DNA of 64,000 bases from Massilia sp. BJB1822 (GCF_013369485.1 NZ_JABWEB010000011.1:109466-173465); one strand, 5' to 3'. Counted from the first letter of the stretch, positions 41,268 to 51,088 are shown. The notes: generated by a model not told the origin, from the sequence alone. A program made the numbers and translations.

Positions 41268-44200
41268 TTACCTTATCGTACAGCTGAGCACACCGTTGGA
41301 CGAACTCGCTTCGCCATCGGCCCTTTGCTCCAGCTTGATCAGGAAGCCGCCATCGCTCCTGGCTTCGCTGACGCAGGCGAAGCTCGCACCACGCTGCAAG
41401 CCCGTCGCCAGGACCGCGCCGTAATTGCGCTCGGCGATCCAGCTATAGCCGCTGGCTGGCACCTGGCCGCGATTGAAGACCACCGTCTGGCCGTTGGCCA
41501 GCAAGACCGCCTCCGTCGCCTCGCCGACGCGCTTCAGCAGCTTTGCCCTGATTTCCGGCGCTATCTCTCCCGCTTCCTGGTCGGTGACGCTCAGCACGTT
41601 CAGGAAATACTGGGCCTCCCCTTCAGCCGGCGCCTGTTCAGGTGAAATTTCCAATCGCCAGCCGCCGGCATCGGCCGCTTGCAGATCTTCCTTGCCGACG
41701 ATATTCGGATAATTGCGCCATTCGTAGCCAGTCCCTACGCGATAGCGCGCGGTGTAGCGGCAATCGCGGGCTAACGTGGTGGATGTGCTGGGCGACACCG
41801 GAGTTTGGATGCAGTCATCCGTCTCGCCAGGGTTCAGGCCGACCTGCACGATACTGGCTTTTTCCGGCAGCAGCGGATCGATAGTTACCATGCCGCGGCC
41901 ATTGCTGACCGTCAGGCGCCGCTGCCCATCGTTGGCGAACTGCAGCAGCTTCCGCCCCGCGCCAGCGGAAATCAGCGTGGCGCTGCTGGCCGGTGCCTTA
42001 GCCATTTGCAGCAGCGAGGTCGCCTTCAGCTTGTTATTGCTGAGCACACTGTCATACACCAGGATCAGCGGCTTGCGGCTCACATCGCGCAGGAAGACGA
42101 TGCTGCGCAGGAAACCGTTTTCCTGATCCATCTTCTCCGCAGAATAGGCGCGGCTGGCATTGCCCTTGGCGTAGCTATAGCTGCCGCCGTCCTCGTAAGC
42201 GGTGATCCCATGCAGCCAATGCGGTTTCGGCGCCGGCAGTTCTTCCATCGTCGGATAAGGATGGCGGGCGCCCAGCGATTGGCCGCCGTCATTGCTCAGC
42301 AATACCCCGGTGTCGCTATAGAAGTTCTCGCCTTCATGGAAGACCAGCATGCTGTTATGGGCGATGGTGCGCGTGTAGTAGTTCCACCAATGCCGGCTGT
42401 TGTAGTCGTCATACAGCCCGGCGTCGAGCAGCAAGGGGCCTTTGAAATTCAGGGAGAAGCTGTTCTGGTCCAGGTGGTGGTGGTTCTGGCTGATGAAGGA
42501 GGACGACTTGAAGTCCAACAGGGTGGCGTTGGCATAGTCCCAGCTGTCGCGCATATTCACCAGGCCGGCGGTGGCGAAATGGCGCGACAGCGATGCCGGA
42601 TGTTCACCCAAGCCCTCTTCCTTCGCAGGATAAATCAAGCGCTCCCACAGCAAGGGATAGGCTTCGCTGCGCTGGCGGTTGGGCAGTATCTGGCGCTTGT
42701 AGAATGCCATGGCGACCGGGTCGTTCCCATATAAAGCGGCGCTGAGCGCCAGCGCCGCCAGGCTCGGGTAACCGGCGTTGTACTTGAAGGCGTCGCCCCG
42801 CGCCGGGAAACTGCCATCGTTGCGCAGCCCATAAATAAAGGGATAAACCAGCTTGGGCAGCCAGTCCGCCTTGAGCACGGCGTTTTCATCCGCCGTGTCC
42901 AGCGCCTTGCGCCACAACATCACACGCTCGGCGATTTCGGTGGAGGCATTGTAGGCATAGCCCATATGGTGGCCACCATCGGCGGAAACAAAATCGCGCG
43001 CTGGGATGATGCCGAGACGGAAGTGCTGATAAATGGTATTCAGCATCGGCAGCACATCGTCGTTCTCGTCGGCGATGGCGATCAGGCCCATGGCCATGCC
43101 ACTCAAGGCACTCAGATTATGGCCGGTCAGGTAGTACTGGGAAATCGTGTACTGGCCAGGCTGGCGCTGCCATCCGGTATAGATGGGCTCTACGCTGCAT
43201 TTCAGCGTGGGCGTGCTTTGGATGCGATTGCCTCGTCCACAGGTCGATTCGATCAGGTCGATTTCGTCGCGCTTGGGCTCGGGCGGAATGGCGGTGGCGA
43301 TGGTTTTCTTGATGCTTTCCGCCATCAGCGTGCGGTAGCTGCGTCCGCTCTCGGCTTTCACGCCCAGATCGTCGCCCAGCCAATCGTAGAGCACGCCCAT
43401 GGCGCCAATACGCGAACTCATGGCCCATTCGCCGCCCGCACTCAGATTATGCGGGGCGACACCCTCGACCTGGAGTATGCGGTCGGCATAGCTGCGCGCG
43501 GCATCAAGGTAGAAGGGATTGCCGGACAGTTTATAGGCCAGCGAAAAGTTCTTGGCCTTCTCCAGGATCAGGTTGCGGCCGGCGTTGTAGACATTGCAGA
43601 TGCCGTCGTTCTTGCCGATGGTGAGCCCGGCTGGACAGTTTCTCAGCACATTGCGGTCGTATTTGGCCGAGGCATAGAGGTTGGTGAGGGCCCGATATAG
43701 TTCGTAATCGATTTCCTCAATGATGTAGGGCTTGTCCCATCCCTTGCCCTTGATCTCCACATTTTTAACCGTCTCGCCAGTGCGCGGGCTGAAGATGAAA
43801 TTTTCGCGGCCAGGCTTCCAGTCCGCAGGACGCAGCGCGCTCTCGCCTACCGCTTGTCCATTCAGCGCGACGCTCACTTCCTTGCTGTTCCAGGCCAAGG
43901 TAATCAGCGCTTCCTTGCCCAGCGTCAGCGGCAACTCACGCTGCAAGAACGCAACGCCGGCCGTGGTTTCCATCCTGACCAGCAGCTTGGGCTGATCCGC
44001 GCCCTTGCCATCCAGGTGTTTGACATAGATGCGGTGCGGACTCAAGCTCTCTTCGCGGCCAAAGAGCACGTCATAGGCCGAATCGTTGGCGCCAAACAGC
44101 TTGGGCTGGACGGAAAAGCTGACCGAACCTTGCTCCGTCGGGAAGGGCAACGGCAGTATCTGCTGCTTTAGTCTATCGATATCGCTGACGGTGGCCAGCA

Positions 44201-44309
44201 CACGCGGATGCTCGCTTTTCAGCCGCGCAGGCAATTGCGCCAGCGCCGGCACGGCCAGCATGCTTGCCATCGCGGCGGCCAGCACGCGGCACATCGTTTT
44301 CAAAACCAT
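41268..44309 (-). CDS. Large secreted heparinase II/III-like protein
   Basis: 1013 residues, signal peptide ending PALAQ. Residues ~50-190 form a beta-rich insert resembling a LamG/concanavalin-like module (VSFSVQPKLFG, ITLAWNSKEVSVALNGQAVGE), absent from the short paralogue at 9421. A helical toroid follows (GGEWAMSSRIGAMGVLYDWL). The lyase core has NHHHLDQNSFSLNFKGP near residue 606 and YYTRTIAHNSMLVFHEGE. The C-terminal beta domain has GNASRAYSAEKMDQENGFLRS. Probably a polysaccharide lyase; substrate unknown. AAGG lies 6 nt upstream of the ATG. Confidence 0.85.
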   Translation of the reverse strand: MVLKTMCRVLAAAMASMLAVPALAQLPARLKSEHPRVLATVSDIDRLKQQILPLPFPTEQGSVSFSVQPKLFGANDSAYDVLFGREESLSPHRIYVKHLDGKGADQPKLLVRMETTAGVAFLQRELPLTLGKEALITLAWNSKEVSVALNGQAVGESALRPADWKPGRENFIFSPRTGETVKNVEIKGKGWDKPYIIEEIDYELYRALTNLYASAKYDRNVLRNCPAGLTIGKNDGICNVYNAGRNLILEKAKNFSLAYKLSGNPFYLDAARSYADRILQVEGVAPHNLSAGGEWAMSSRIGAMGVLYDWLGDDLGVKAESGRSYRTLMAESIKKTIATAIPPEPKRDEIDLIESTCGRGNRIQSTPTLKCSVEPIYTGWQRQPGQYTISQYYLTGHNLSALSGMAMGLIAIADENDDVLPMLNTIYQHFRLGIIPARDFVSADGGHHMGYAYNASTEIAERVMLWRKALDTADENAVLKADWLPKLVYPFIYGLRNDGSFPARGDAFKYNAGYPSLAALALSAALYGNDPVAMAFYKRQILPNRQRSEAYPLLWERLIYPAKEEGLGEHPASLSRHFATAGLVNMRDSWDYANATLLDFKSSSFISQNHHHLDQNSFSLNFKGPLLLDAGLYDDYNSRHWWNYYTRTIAHNSMLVFHEGENFYSDTGVLLSNDGGQSLGARHPYPTMEELPAPKPHWLHGITAYEDGGSYSYAKGNASRAYSAEKMDQENGFLRSIVFLRDVSRKPLILVYDSVLSNNKLKATSLLQMAKAPASSATLISAGAGRKLLQFANDGQRRLTVSNGRGMVTIDPLLPEKASIVQVGLNPGETDDCIQTPVSPSTSTTLARDCRYTARYRVGTGYEWRNYPNIVGKEDLQAADAGGWRLEISPEQAPAEGEAQYFLNVLSVTDQEAGEIAPEIRAKLLKRVGEATEAVLLANGQTVVFNRGQVPASGYSWIAERNYGAVLATGLQRGASFACVSEARSDGGFLIKLEQRADGEASSSNGVLSCTIR

Positions 44310-44399
44310 ATTCAGCCTTTCGTATTAAAAGGCCCCCATGGTAATGAGCGAATGCCGCACGCTTTCTCTCCAATCTTCACTCTTGCAGCGTATTTTTGT

Positions 44400-45188
44400 T
44401 TAGCCGCTGGTCTGCAATGTTTTGGTAATGCGCTCATCGGTCTTGTCGCCGCCGCCGGACTGCTTGCGCTTGCTTTCGCGGCGCAGCATCAGCAGGCGGT
44501 CGCCGGACACGCCATACACGGCGTCTTCTTCCTGGCGGAAGTCGAAGCCGACCACGACGAAAGCGCGGCCCGAACCATTGACCAGGGTGTGGCTGGCCAG
44601 CGGCGTGCCGTCGGCGGCAATCCACAGATCGAACGTGCCGTCGAAGTCCTTGATGTATTTGCGGTCGCGGTCGCTCAAGGTTTCCAGCGGCACCGAGAAG
44701 GTCAGCTGGCGCACCTGGCTACCGTTATACACAGCCGTCTTCTCGTTCTTGTAACTCACGCGTTCCAGCTGGCGCGCCAGATTGGCGGCGGCGGCCGTCA
44801 TGGTGCGCAGCTCGACCGGGCTGAATTCGCGCGCCACCCCCAGCGTGGGCGCCTTGGCATTCGGATTCTTGACCTGGGCGCGCTGCTCGGCCTCCATGCG
44901 GGCCAGCACATCCTTGCCATAGATGAGCTGCAAGCCCTGGCCGTTTTCTTCCAGGCCGATGCTGGCCTGGCCGGAACTTTCCTCCATCTCCTTGCCCTCG
45001 CCGATGCGGCGCCAGGTCTTGGTTTCCAGCGAAGCCTTGAACGGGGCCGTGCCTTGCAGCCGGGCCAGCGCCGCCTTCAGATCGGACAAGCCATCGGCCG
45101 CCTGCGCCGGCATGGTGCAGGCCAGCAGCAGGGCCACGCTGGCGGCCACGGGCAACGAACGGGTACGGCAGTTGAAAGCACCTTGCAT
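44400..45188 (-). CDS. Exported protein of unknown function between two heparinase-like genes
   Basis: 262 residues from the ATG at 45186-45188 (GGAGA 7 nt upstream), opening a signal peptide (SLPVAASVALLLACTMPAQA). The mature part starts DGLSDLKAALARLQGTAPFKASLETKTWRR and reads like a single alpha/beta domain (QLTFSVPLETLSDRDRKYIKDFDG, FDLWIAADGTPLASHTLVNG, FVVVGFDFRQEED). The repeated strand pattern hints at a LolA/LppX-like lipid-binding sandwich, but I cannot confirm this. Same strand as both flanking genes. Confidence 0.75.
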   Translation of the reverse strand: MQGAFNCRTRSLPVAASVALLLACTMPAQAADGLSDLKAALARLQGTAPFKASLETKTWRRIGEGKEMEESSGQASIGLEENGQGLQLIYGKDVLARMEAEQRAQVKNPNAKAPTLGVAREFSPVELRTMTAAAANLARQLERVSYKNEKTAVYNGSQVRQLTFSVPLETLSDRDRKYIKDFDGTFDLWIAADGTPLASHTLVNGSGRAFVVVGFDFRQEEDAVYGVSGDRLLMLRRESKRKQSGGGDKTDERITKTLQTSG

Positions 45189-45325
45189 TACAGCGTCTCC
45201 TTGTTTATATCGAGACGCAAGCGTAGCAAACAACCATCTTTCCGATACGTTTTTTTGCGACAAACAGTCACCGGCTGCGACAGGCGGTCAAAATCCAGGA
45301 ATGGAATACGCACACCTAAACGAGA

Positions 45326-45349
45326 GATGCCGCCCCTGGAGGCGGCATC
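45326..45349 (-). terminator. Hairpin between the third heparinase gene and the exported-protein gene
   Basis: Perfect 9-bp stem GATGCCGCC/GGCGGCATC with a 6-nt loop, 62 nt beyond the stop of the 45411 gene. No T-run on the minus strand; it may act with Rho or stabilise the mRNA end. Confidence 0.4.
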
Positions 45350-45410
45350 GGCGCAGCGCAGGAAGGGCCGGCAAGCCGCTTCCCTGCGTTGTTGCTCAAG
45401 CTGGCGGAAC

Positions 45411-48400
45411 TTAACGGCCCTTGCGCAACACCCCATCCTTGGAGCTGAACAATCCACCGCCCACCCTCTCTTCCAGCTTGAAGCTTACGCCGCCCGTCAC
45501 GGCCACTTCGCTCAGCGCATACTCGGTATTGCGCTTCAGGCCGGTGGCGATCAGGGCGCCGTAGCTCGACGACGCTTTCCAGCTATAAGTGCTGGCCGGC
45601 GTGGCGGCGCGGTTGAACAGGACCATCAGACGGTCCTGCACCAGCACGGCCTCCGTCCCCGCATCGCCGGCTGCCAGGCGTTCGGCTTTCACCGGTGCGG
45701 CCGGCCCCGTACCCCGGTCGTTGTCAGCAACGTCGAGCACGTTGAGGAAGTACTGTGTCTCGCCTGGCGCCGGAGCGGCAGCCGGACTGATTTCCAGACG
45801 CCAGGCGCCCACATCGCCCAACTGGGTGCTTTGCGATGGCGGCAGATGCGGGTAGTTGCGCCATTGGTAAGTGACCTTATCGCTTTGCAGCTCGCGCACC
45901 ATGAAGCGGCAATCCTTGACGTTCGGCGTCAAATTGGCGCTGCCCATCAGCTGGGTGCAATCGCTGCCAGCCGTGCCTTCGCTCCCCACCTGCACCACAT
46001 CGGCGTTTTGCGGCAGCAGCATCTGCACGTTCAGCATGCCGCCGCCGTTGCGGATGGTGGCAACACGCGCGGCGTTCGGCGCAAATTTGACGCGGTAGCG
46101 GCCATCGCCCAGCGCTTCGGTGTCGACAGCATGGGCAGGCCGGGCCGCGGTATGCAGCAGCGAGCTGGCTGCCAGGCCCTTCTCCGTACGCACGCTATCG
46201 AAGACCAGCACTACCGGCTTGCGGTCGCTTTCACGCAGGAACAGCACGCTGCGCACAAAGCCGTTGTCCTGCTTCATTTTGCCGGCAGAGTAGGCGCGGC
46301 TGGCATTGCCTTCGGCATAGCTGTAGTCGCCGCCTTCCTCATATGCCGTCACGCCGTGCAAGGCATTGCTGCCGCCCGGCTTGGCCTCGGTGATGGTCGG
46401 ATAGGCCGGACGGCCATTGAACCACTGGCCGCCATCGTTGCTCAGCAAGGCACCGTTGGCGATGAACTTCTCGTCCTTGTCGAACACCACGATGCTATTG
46501 TGCGCGATGGTGCGGGTGTAGTAATTCTGCCAGTGACGCGAACCATATTCCTCATACAAGCCGGTATCCAGCAGCAGCGGCGCCTTATAGTTCAGCGAGA
46601 AGCTGTTCTGGTCCAGGTGATGGTGGTTTTCGCTGATGAAGGAGCTCGACTTGAAATCCAGCAGCGTCGCATTGGGATAATCCCAGCTATCGCGCATCAG
46701 CACGAAGCCGGCGTTGCGGAAGTGGCGCGACAGAGGCAGATCGCTGACAGGGGTTTCCGGATATTCAGCGTACGGGAATCTCAGGCGATCCAAAATCAGA
46801 TTCATGTCCCAGCTTATGTTGCCGGCTTTATCGACGCGGCGCGCCCGTTTCACCTGATGGCGATAGAAGGCCAGAGCAATCGGATCTTGCTTGTCGACGA
46901 TGGCCGCCAGGGCAGACGTGCCGACCGCACGGTCGCGTATGGAAAAATCGAAGGCATCCCCGCTGACGGGGTAGGAATAATCATGGCGCAGCCCATAGAT
47001 GTACGGATAGATCAGCTGATCCATCCAGTCGCCGCTGAGAATCGGATCGGCGCCGGTATTCTCCAGCGACTTGCGCCAGATGCGCGCGCGCTCCGGCATT
47101 TCCGAGTAACCGTAGGCAAAGCCGGCATGGCTGGCGCCGTCCACAGAAACGAAGGCCCGCGCCGGCAGGAAACCTTTCTCGAAATGGCCATATAAGGTAT
47201 TCAGCAAAGGCAGGACGCTGCTGTCTTCGCTGGCAATCGCCAGCAGACCCTGCATGGTCCCGGCAACTGCGCTCTGGTGGTGACCGGTAATGTAGTAAGA
47301 CGCGATAGAGGGATTGCCCGGAGCTTCCCAATTCATGGTTCCCACGCAATTGAAGGGGCTGCTACTCAGCTGTGCATACTGTCCGCAAATAGCGCCGACC
47401 AGATCATCACTGATGCCTGGGTGGTCAGTTGTAATGGTCGCCTTGATGGCTTCTGCCAGCCGGGTCCGGTAATAGCCAGTATTCAGGCCGCCGGGAATTT
47501 TCTCGTCGTCGATATTCTGATACAGCCAGTCATACAAAATCCCCATGGCGGCGACGCGCGAAGACATCGCCCACTCCCCGCCCACGGCCAGTTTCAGAGG
47601 GATCTTTTTACCGTCTGCAATCTTCGTGTCTTTCAACAACAAGATTTGATCGGCGAAGCGGCGCGCCGCCGCCATATACTCCGGCTTGCCGGTAAGACGG
47701 TAGGCCAGCGCGAACCGGATGGCCGATTCGGTAATGACACCGCGCCCCTGATAAGCGGAGTCGCAAATGGAACCATCTTGCTTCACGGGATCCGCGGTCA
47801 GCGGACAGGCTTGCAGTTTGTTCCAGCTGGCGTCCGCACCTTTCAGATAGTCGCTGAAAGGCTGCTGCAATTCCAGATCCAAGAAACCATATTCGGCCAC
47901 GGTCTTCTTATTCTCGTTGACATTCTCGTTGACCAGCTTGAAGTTCTTCATCAGTTCGCCTGCCCGGCCATTAAAGGCATAGAACTGATGCTGCATAGAC
48001 CATTTCTGCGGAGCGCCCTCTCCCCGAGTCAGACTCTTGAGCTCGCCATTGACCTTGAGCGCGATGGCATTACTGTCGCCGTTCCAGCTCAGTTCAATTG
48101 TGGACTCTTCGCCCACCGGCAATTCGAAGGTCGTGTGCGCCACATAAGAGGCATAGGAAGCCTCCTGCATGGCGAACTGCATTTTTACCAGCTTGCCGTT
48201 GGTCGAGTCGCCCTCATCGATATGGCGGAAGAAGAAAGAGCTTTTGCTGGTTTGATAAATACCGAAAATCGACTGGAGGGGGAAATCCGAGGGTGCCTTG
48301 CGCTGCGGGATAAAGGTAAAGCTCAAGCTGCCCAGGGTGGCCGGGAAGACCACTGGTGCTTGCGGCAACAGCGAATTCTTCAGACGGTCAATATCTTCCT

Positions 48401-48533
48401 GCAGCACCCCCACATGCGGGTGCTGTAGTTTGACGTTGCCCGGCATTTGCGCAAGCGCCGCAGTGGACACATTCAGCAGCAGTGCAGTGCCGACAAGGCG
48501 GCATATTAGTTTCATTCGCATTGAGTTTCTCAT
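45411..48533 (-). CDS. Large secreted heparinase II/III-like protein, paralogue of the 41268 gene
   Basis: 1040 residues with a signal peptide ending AALAQ. Same domain order as the 41268 product: beta-rich N-terminal module (LSFTFIPQRKAPSDF, STIELSWNGDSNAIALKVNG), helical toroid (GGEWAMSSRVAAMGILYDWL), lyase core with NHHHLDQNSFSLNYKAPLLL near residue 634 and YYTRTIAHNSIVVFDKDE, then the GNASRAYSAGKMKQDNGFVRS beta domain. Long blocks are identical between the two, so they arose by duplication. No good ribosome-binding site precedes the first ATG; a start a few codons in (MRMKLI) is possible. Confidence 0.85.
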   Translation of the reverse strand: MRNSMRMKLICRLVGTALLLNVSTAALAQMPGNVKLQHPHVGVLQEDIDRLKNSLLPQAPVVFPATLGSLSFTFIPQRKAPSDFPLQSIFGIYQTSKSSFFFRHIDEGDSTNGKLVKMQFAMQEASYASYVAHTTFELPVGEESTIELSWNGDSNAIALKVNGELKSLTRGEGAPQKWSMQHQFYAFNGRAGELMKNFKLVNENVNENKKTVAEYGFLDLELQQPFSDYLKGADASWNKLQACPLTADPVKQDGSICDSAYQGRGVITESAIRFALAYRLTGKPEYMAAARRFADQILLLKDTKIADGKKIPLKLAVGGEWAMSSRVAAMGILYDWLYQNIDDEKIPGGLNTGYYRTRLAEAIKATITTDHPGISDDLVGAICGQYAQLSSSPFNCVGTMNWEAPGNPSIASYYITGHHQSAVAGTMQGLLAIASEDSSVLPLLNTLYGHFEKGFLPARAFVSVDGASHAGFAYGYSEMPERARIWRKSLENTGADPILSGDWMDQLIYPYIYGLRHDYSYPVSGDAFDFSIRDRAVGTSALAAIVDKQDPIALAFYRHQVKRARRVDKAGNISWDMNLILDRLRFPYAEYPETPVSDLPLSRHFRNAGFVLMRDSWDYPNATLLDFKSSSFISENHHHLDQNSFSLNYKAPLLLDTGLYEEYGSRHWQNYYTRTIAHNSIVVFDKDEKFIANGALLSNDGGQWFNGRPAYPTITEAKPGGSNALHGVTAYEEGGDYSYAEGNASRAYSAGKMKQDNGFVRSVLFLRESDRKPVVLVFDSVRTEKGLAASSLLHTAARPAHAVDTEALGDGRYRVKFAPNAARVATIRNGGGMLNVQMLLPQNADVVQVGSEGTAGSDCTQLMGSANLTPNVKDCRFMVRELQSDKVTYQWRNYPHLPPSQSTQLGDVGAWRLEISPAAAPAPGETQYFLNVLDVADNDRGTGPAAPVKAERLAAGDAGTEAVLVQDRLMVLFNRAATPASTYSWKASSSYGALIATGLKRNTEYALSEVAVTGGVSFKLEERVGGGLFSSKDGVLRKGR

Positions 48534-48802
48534 GATTGGATTGGGGAAGGTTAACGGATGTGACTAGCGAGCAAACCTCTTCGCATATCGAAGCGAACGA
48601 CGGCTTTGCTCAGTGGAAGCTCTATCGGGGGAAGAGCGGGAAGAGGAAACTGCCGGCATAACTGACGTCACGAGGCGACGCACCGGCCAAAACTGCAGAT
48701 GGCAGACGGGAATACACATGACGATCTTTCAGTTATTGGCAGCAATGACAATATTACCGAAAGATCAATTTCAACTTTCTATCCAATAGTCACGCCGGAC
48801 GC

Positions 48803-49174
48803 TTAATTTTTCCGGTCAGGACTCTGCGCCAGCGGCGTCGTTTCGATATGGTCGACATCGATGTCGGCCCCGTCCGGCGCCACGGTATCGCGGCCGGCGG
48901 CGGCGCGTTCGCCAGTGCCGTTGCGGTCGGTATCGCTGTCGAGATTGCTGTCGCCGAGATCGGGGCCGGCCGTGGGTGCGCTGCCGCTGTCTTCATTCGT
49001 GCCTTGCTGGACGCCGCCATGCTCGCGCGGCCCCTGGCCCAGCCCGCCCTGCACGTCGCTGCCGGAGTCGGAACTGTCGCTGGGGCCGAGGGCGCCGGTG
49101 CCGTGGCCCTTGCCCAGCACCCGGTCGGGCGCGGCCGGGAAATTGTCGGGATCGAGACTGCTATTGCCGGTCAT
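48803..49174 (-). CDS. Small acidic disordered protein
   Basis: 123 residues, rich in D, G, S, N and T and almost without hydrophobic residues, so predicted disordered. Notable are LGKGHGTGALGPSDSSDSGS, DLGDSNLDSDTDRNGTGER and an ending DGADIDVDHIET. The ATG follows a near-perfect AGGAGGT, so it is certainly a translated gene. Proteins with the GPSDSSDSGSD element recur, as I recall, in Oxalobacteraceae, without assigned function. It is a single gene, upstream of and divergent from the DUF4148 gene. Confidence 0.8.
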   Translation of the reverse strand: MTGNSSLDPDNFPAAPDRVLGKGHGTGALGPSDSSDSGSDVQGGLGQGPREHGGVQQGTNEDSGSAPTAGPDLGDSNLDSDTDRNGTGERAAAGRDTVAPDGADIDVDHIETTPLAQSPDRKN

Positions 49175-49343
49175 GATGACCTCCTGCCGGTGAAAAACTC
49201 AGGTCCACTCTAACAAAGCGGGGCGGACGGCGGCGCACCCCTGATTGTTTTTCCCAATGGCATCGATTGGAATTTTTTATTTCATAAATGTATTTTTCAC
49301 ATATATACTATCTTCATCCTCACCACTCCCGAAGGAGAACCGT

Positions 49344-49598
49344 ATGAAAACCACCCAACTGCTTGCCGCCGCCCTCACCTTTGCCGCCACCGGCGCCGCC
49401 TTTGCCGCCGACAGCAGCAGCGCCGCCACCAGCAGCGCCCCGGTGGCCGCTGCCGCCAGCCAGGCCGCCCCCGCCCAGCAAGGCTTGAGCCGCGAACAGG
49501 TCAAGGCTGAATTCCTCGAAGCGCGCCGCAATGGCAAGCTGATCGAAACTGAAGCCGACCAGGACGTGGCCCAGACCACCAAGCACTACGCCAAGTAA
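49344..49598 (+). CDS. Small exported DUF4148-like protein
   Basis: 84 residues from the ATG at 49344 (GAAGGAG upstream). Signal peptide MKTTQLLAAALTFAATGAAF with cleavage after AFA. The conserved block LSREQVKAEFLEARRNGKL is the DUF4148 hallmark; such proteins are common, small and of unknown role in Burkholderiales. It lies 23 nt before the outer-membrane factor gene and may share its transcript. Confidence 0.8.
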   Translation: MKTTQLLAAALTFAATGAAFAADSSSAATSSAPVAAAASQAAPAQQGLSREQVKAEFLEARRNGKLIETEADQDVAQTTKHYAK

Positions 49599-49621
49599 TT
49601 CCGCGAAAGAGAGCCAGGCCC

Positions 49622-51040
49622 ATGCTGCGTTTCCGCGCCCCCGCCGCCCTGCTGCTGCTTGCCCTGTCCGGCTGTGCCGACATGGGTTCGGTCAAGCCGC
49701 AGGCGCAGCTCACGCCCGCCGCGCAACTGGCCACCGGCGCCGCCATCGCGGCCGCGCCGCCCACCGCCTGGCCGGAGGAGACATGGTGGCAAGCCCTGGG
49801 CGATCGGCAGCTCGATCGCCTGGTGGCCGCCGCTATCCAGGATAATCCCAGCCTGAAAGTGGCCCAAGCGCGCGTGCGCCAGGCCGAGGCGCTGGCTGGC
49901 GGCGCCGAAGCGGCCACCGGGCCGCGCGTCGACGCCAGCGCCGCAGCCAACCGCGAGCGTTATTCCGCCCACGGCACCACGCCGCCGCCGCTGGCCGGCC
50001 ACTGGGCTTGGCGCAACGCCGCCAGCGTCACCGCGTCCTACGACCTGGATCTGTGGGGCCGCAACCGCGACCTGCTGGCCGCCGCCCTCGACGAAGCCCA
50101 TATGGCCGCAGCCGAAGCCCAGCTAGCGCGCCTGTCGCTGGAAACGGCCGTGGTGCGCAGCTATGTGCAACTGTGGCTGGCCCACGCCCAGCACGATGCG
50201 GTGGCCGACAGCCTGGCCCAGCGCCAGCGCATTCTCGACATCGTGCGCCGCCGCCACGCCGCCGGCCTGGCCACCGAGGCCGATGTGGCGGCCATTGAAA
50301 CCACGCTGCCCGCCGGGCGGCGCGAGCAGGAACAGCTCAATCAGAGCCTGACCCTGCTACGCCACCAGCTGGCAGCCCTGATCGGCAAAGGGCCGGGCGA
50401 CGGTGATGCGATCGTCCGGCCTGCGCTGGCCCTCAAAGCGGGCTATGGCCTGCCCGGCAATCTGCCGGCCGAACTGGTGGCGCGCCGCCCCGACCTGGTG
50501 GCGCAGCGCTGGCGGGTGGAAGCGGCCAGCCATGGCATTGCCGCCGCGCGCGCCGATTTTTACCCGAACATCAATCTGGTGGCCTTCGCCGGCCTGCAAT
50601 CGCTGGGCTTCAGCAAATTCCTGAACGCCGCCTCGCAGACGCGCGGCATCGCGCCGGCCCTGAGCCTGCCCATCTTCGACGGCGGCCGCCTGCGCAGCCA
50701 GCTTGGCAACCGCAGCGCGCAATACGATATGGCGGTGGAGCAGTACAACGCTACACTGGTGCAAGCCCTGTCCGAGGTGGCCAGCGCCGTAGCGCGCATG
50801 CAGTCCGAGCGCGAACAGCAAAAACTGGCGGAACAGGCCATGAGTACCGCCAGCCGCTCGCAGGACCTGGCCGAGCGCTCATACAAGGCCGGCATGAACG
50901 ATGCGCTGGCCATGCTCAACGCCCGTCTGGTCCTGCTGAACGAACAGCAGCAGCTCTTGCAAGTGCAAAGCCGTTGTATGGATACCTACGCCACGCTGAT
51001 GGCGGCCCTGGGGGGAGGCATAAAACTGGATTTCCCTTAG
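49622..51040 (+). CDS. Outer membrane efflux lipoprotein (NodT/OMF family)
   Basis: 472 residues. Lipoprotein signal LLLLALSGC. Two OEP repeats form the TolC-like barrel and periplasmic coiled coil: NPSLKVAQARVRQAEALAGG and AYDLDLWGRN-like SYDLDLWGRNRDLL in the first half, LPAELVARRPDLVAQRWRVEAA and ADFYPNINLVAFAGLQSLGF in the second. Exit duct for the FUSC/HlyD pump encoded downstream. All in one direction with the MarR, FUSC, DUF1656 and HlyD genes. Confidence 0.92.
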   Translation: MLRFRAPAALLLLALSGCADMGSVKPQAQLTPAAQLATGAAIAAAPPTAWPEETWWQALGDRQLDRLVAAAIQDNPSLKVAQARVRQAEALAGGAEAATGPRVDASAAANRERYSAHGTTPPPLAGHWAWRNAASVTASYDLDLWGRNRDLLAAALDEAHMAAAEAQLARLSLETAVVRSYVQLWLAHAQHDAVADSLAQRQRILDIVRRRHAAGLATEADVAAIETTLPAGRREQEQLNQSLTLLRHQLAALIGKGPGDGDAIVRPALALKAGYGLPGNLPAELVARRPDLVAQRWRVEAASHGIAAARADFYPNINLVAFAGLQSLGFSKFLNAASQTRGIAPALSLPIFDGGRLRSQLGNRSAQYDMAVEQYNATLVQALSEVASAVARMQSEREQQKLAEQAMSTASRSQDLAERSYKAGMNDALAMLNARLVLLNEQQQLLQVQSRCMDTYATLMAALGGGIKLDFP

Positions 51041-51077
51041 TGCAACGATAGTACAATTTAATCTTTAGCATTTGCAC
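51040..51077. promoter_or_regulatory. Candidate operator between OMF and MarR genes
   Basis: Arms GTGCAA (51040-51045) and TTGCAC (51072-51077) flank an AT-rich 26-nt centre ahead of the marR-type gene. The position suits autoregulation. The short arms make it tentative. Confidence 0.3.
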
Positions 51078-51088
51078 AGGAGTGCGCA

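Noticed and set aside
48723..48766. Inverted repeat GATCTTTC/GAAAGATC between the heparinase and acidic-protein genes
   Set aside because: The 28-nt spacer and absence of other support leave it indistinguishable from chance; the rest of the 269-bp gap shows nothing.
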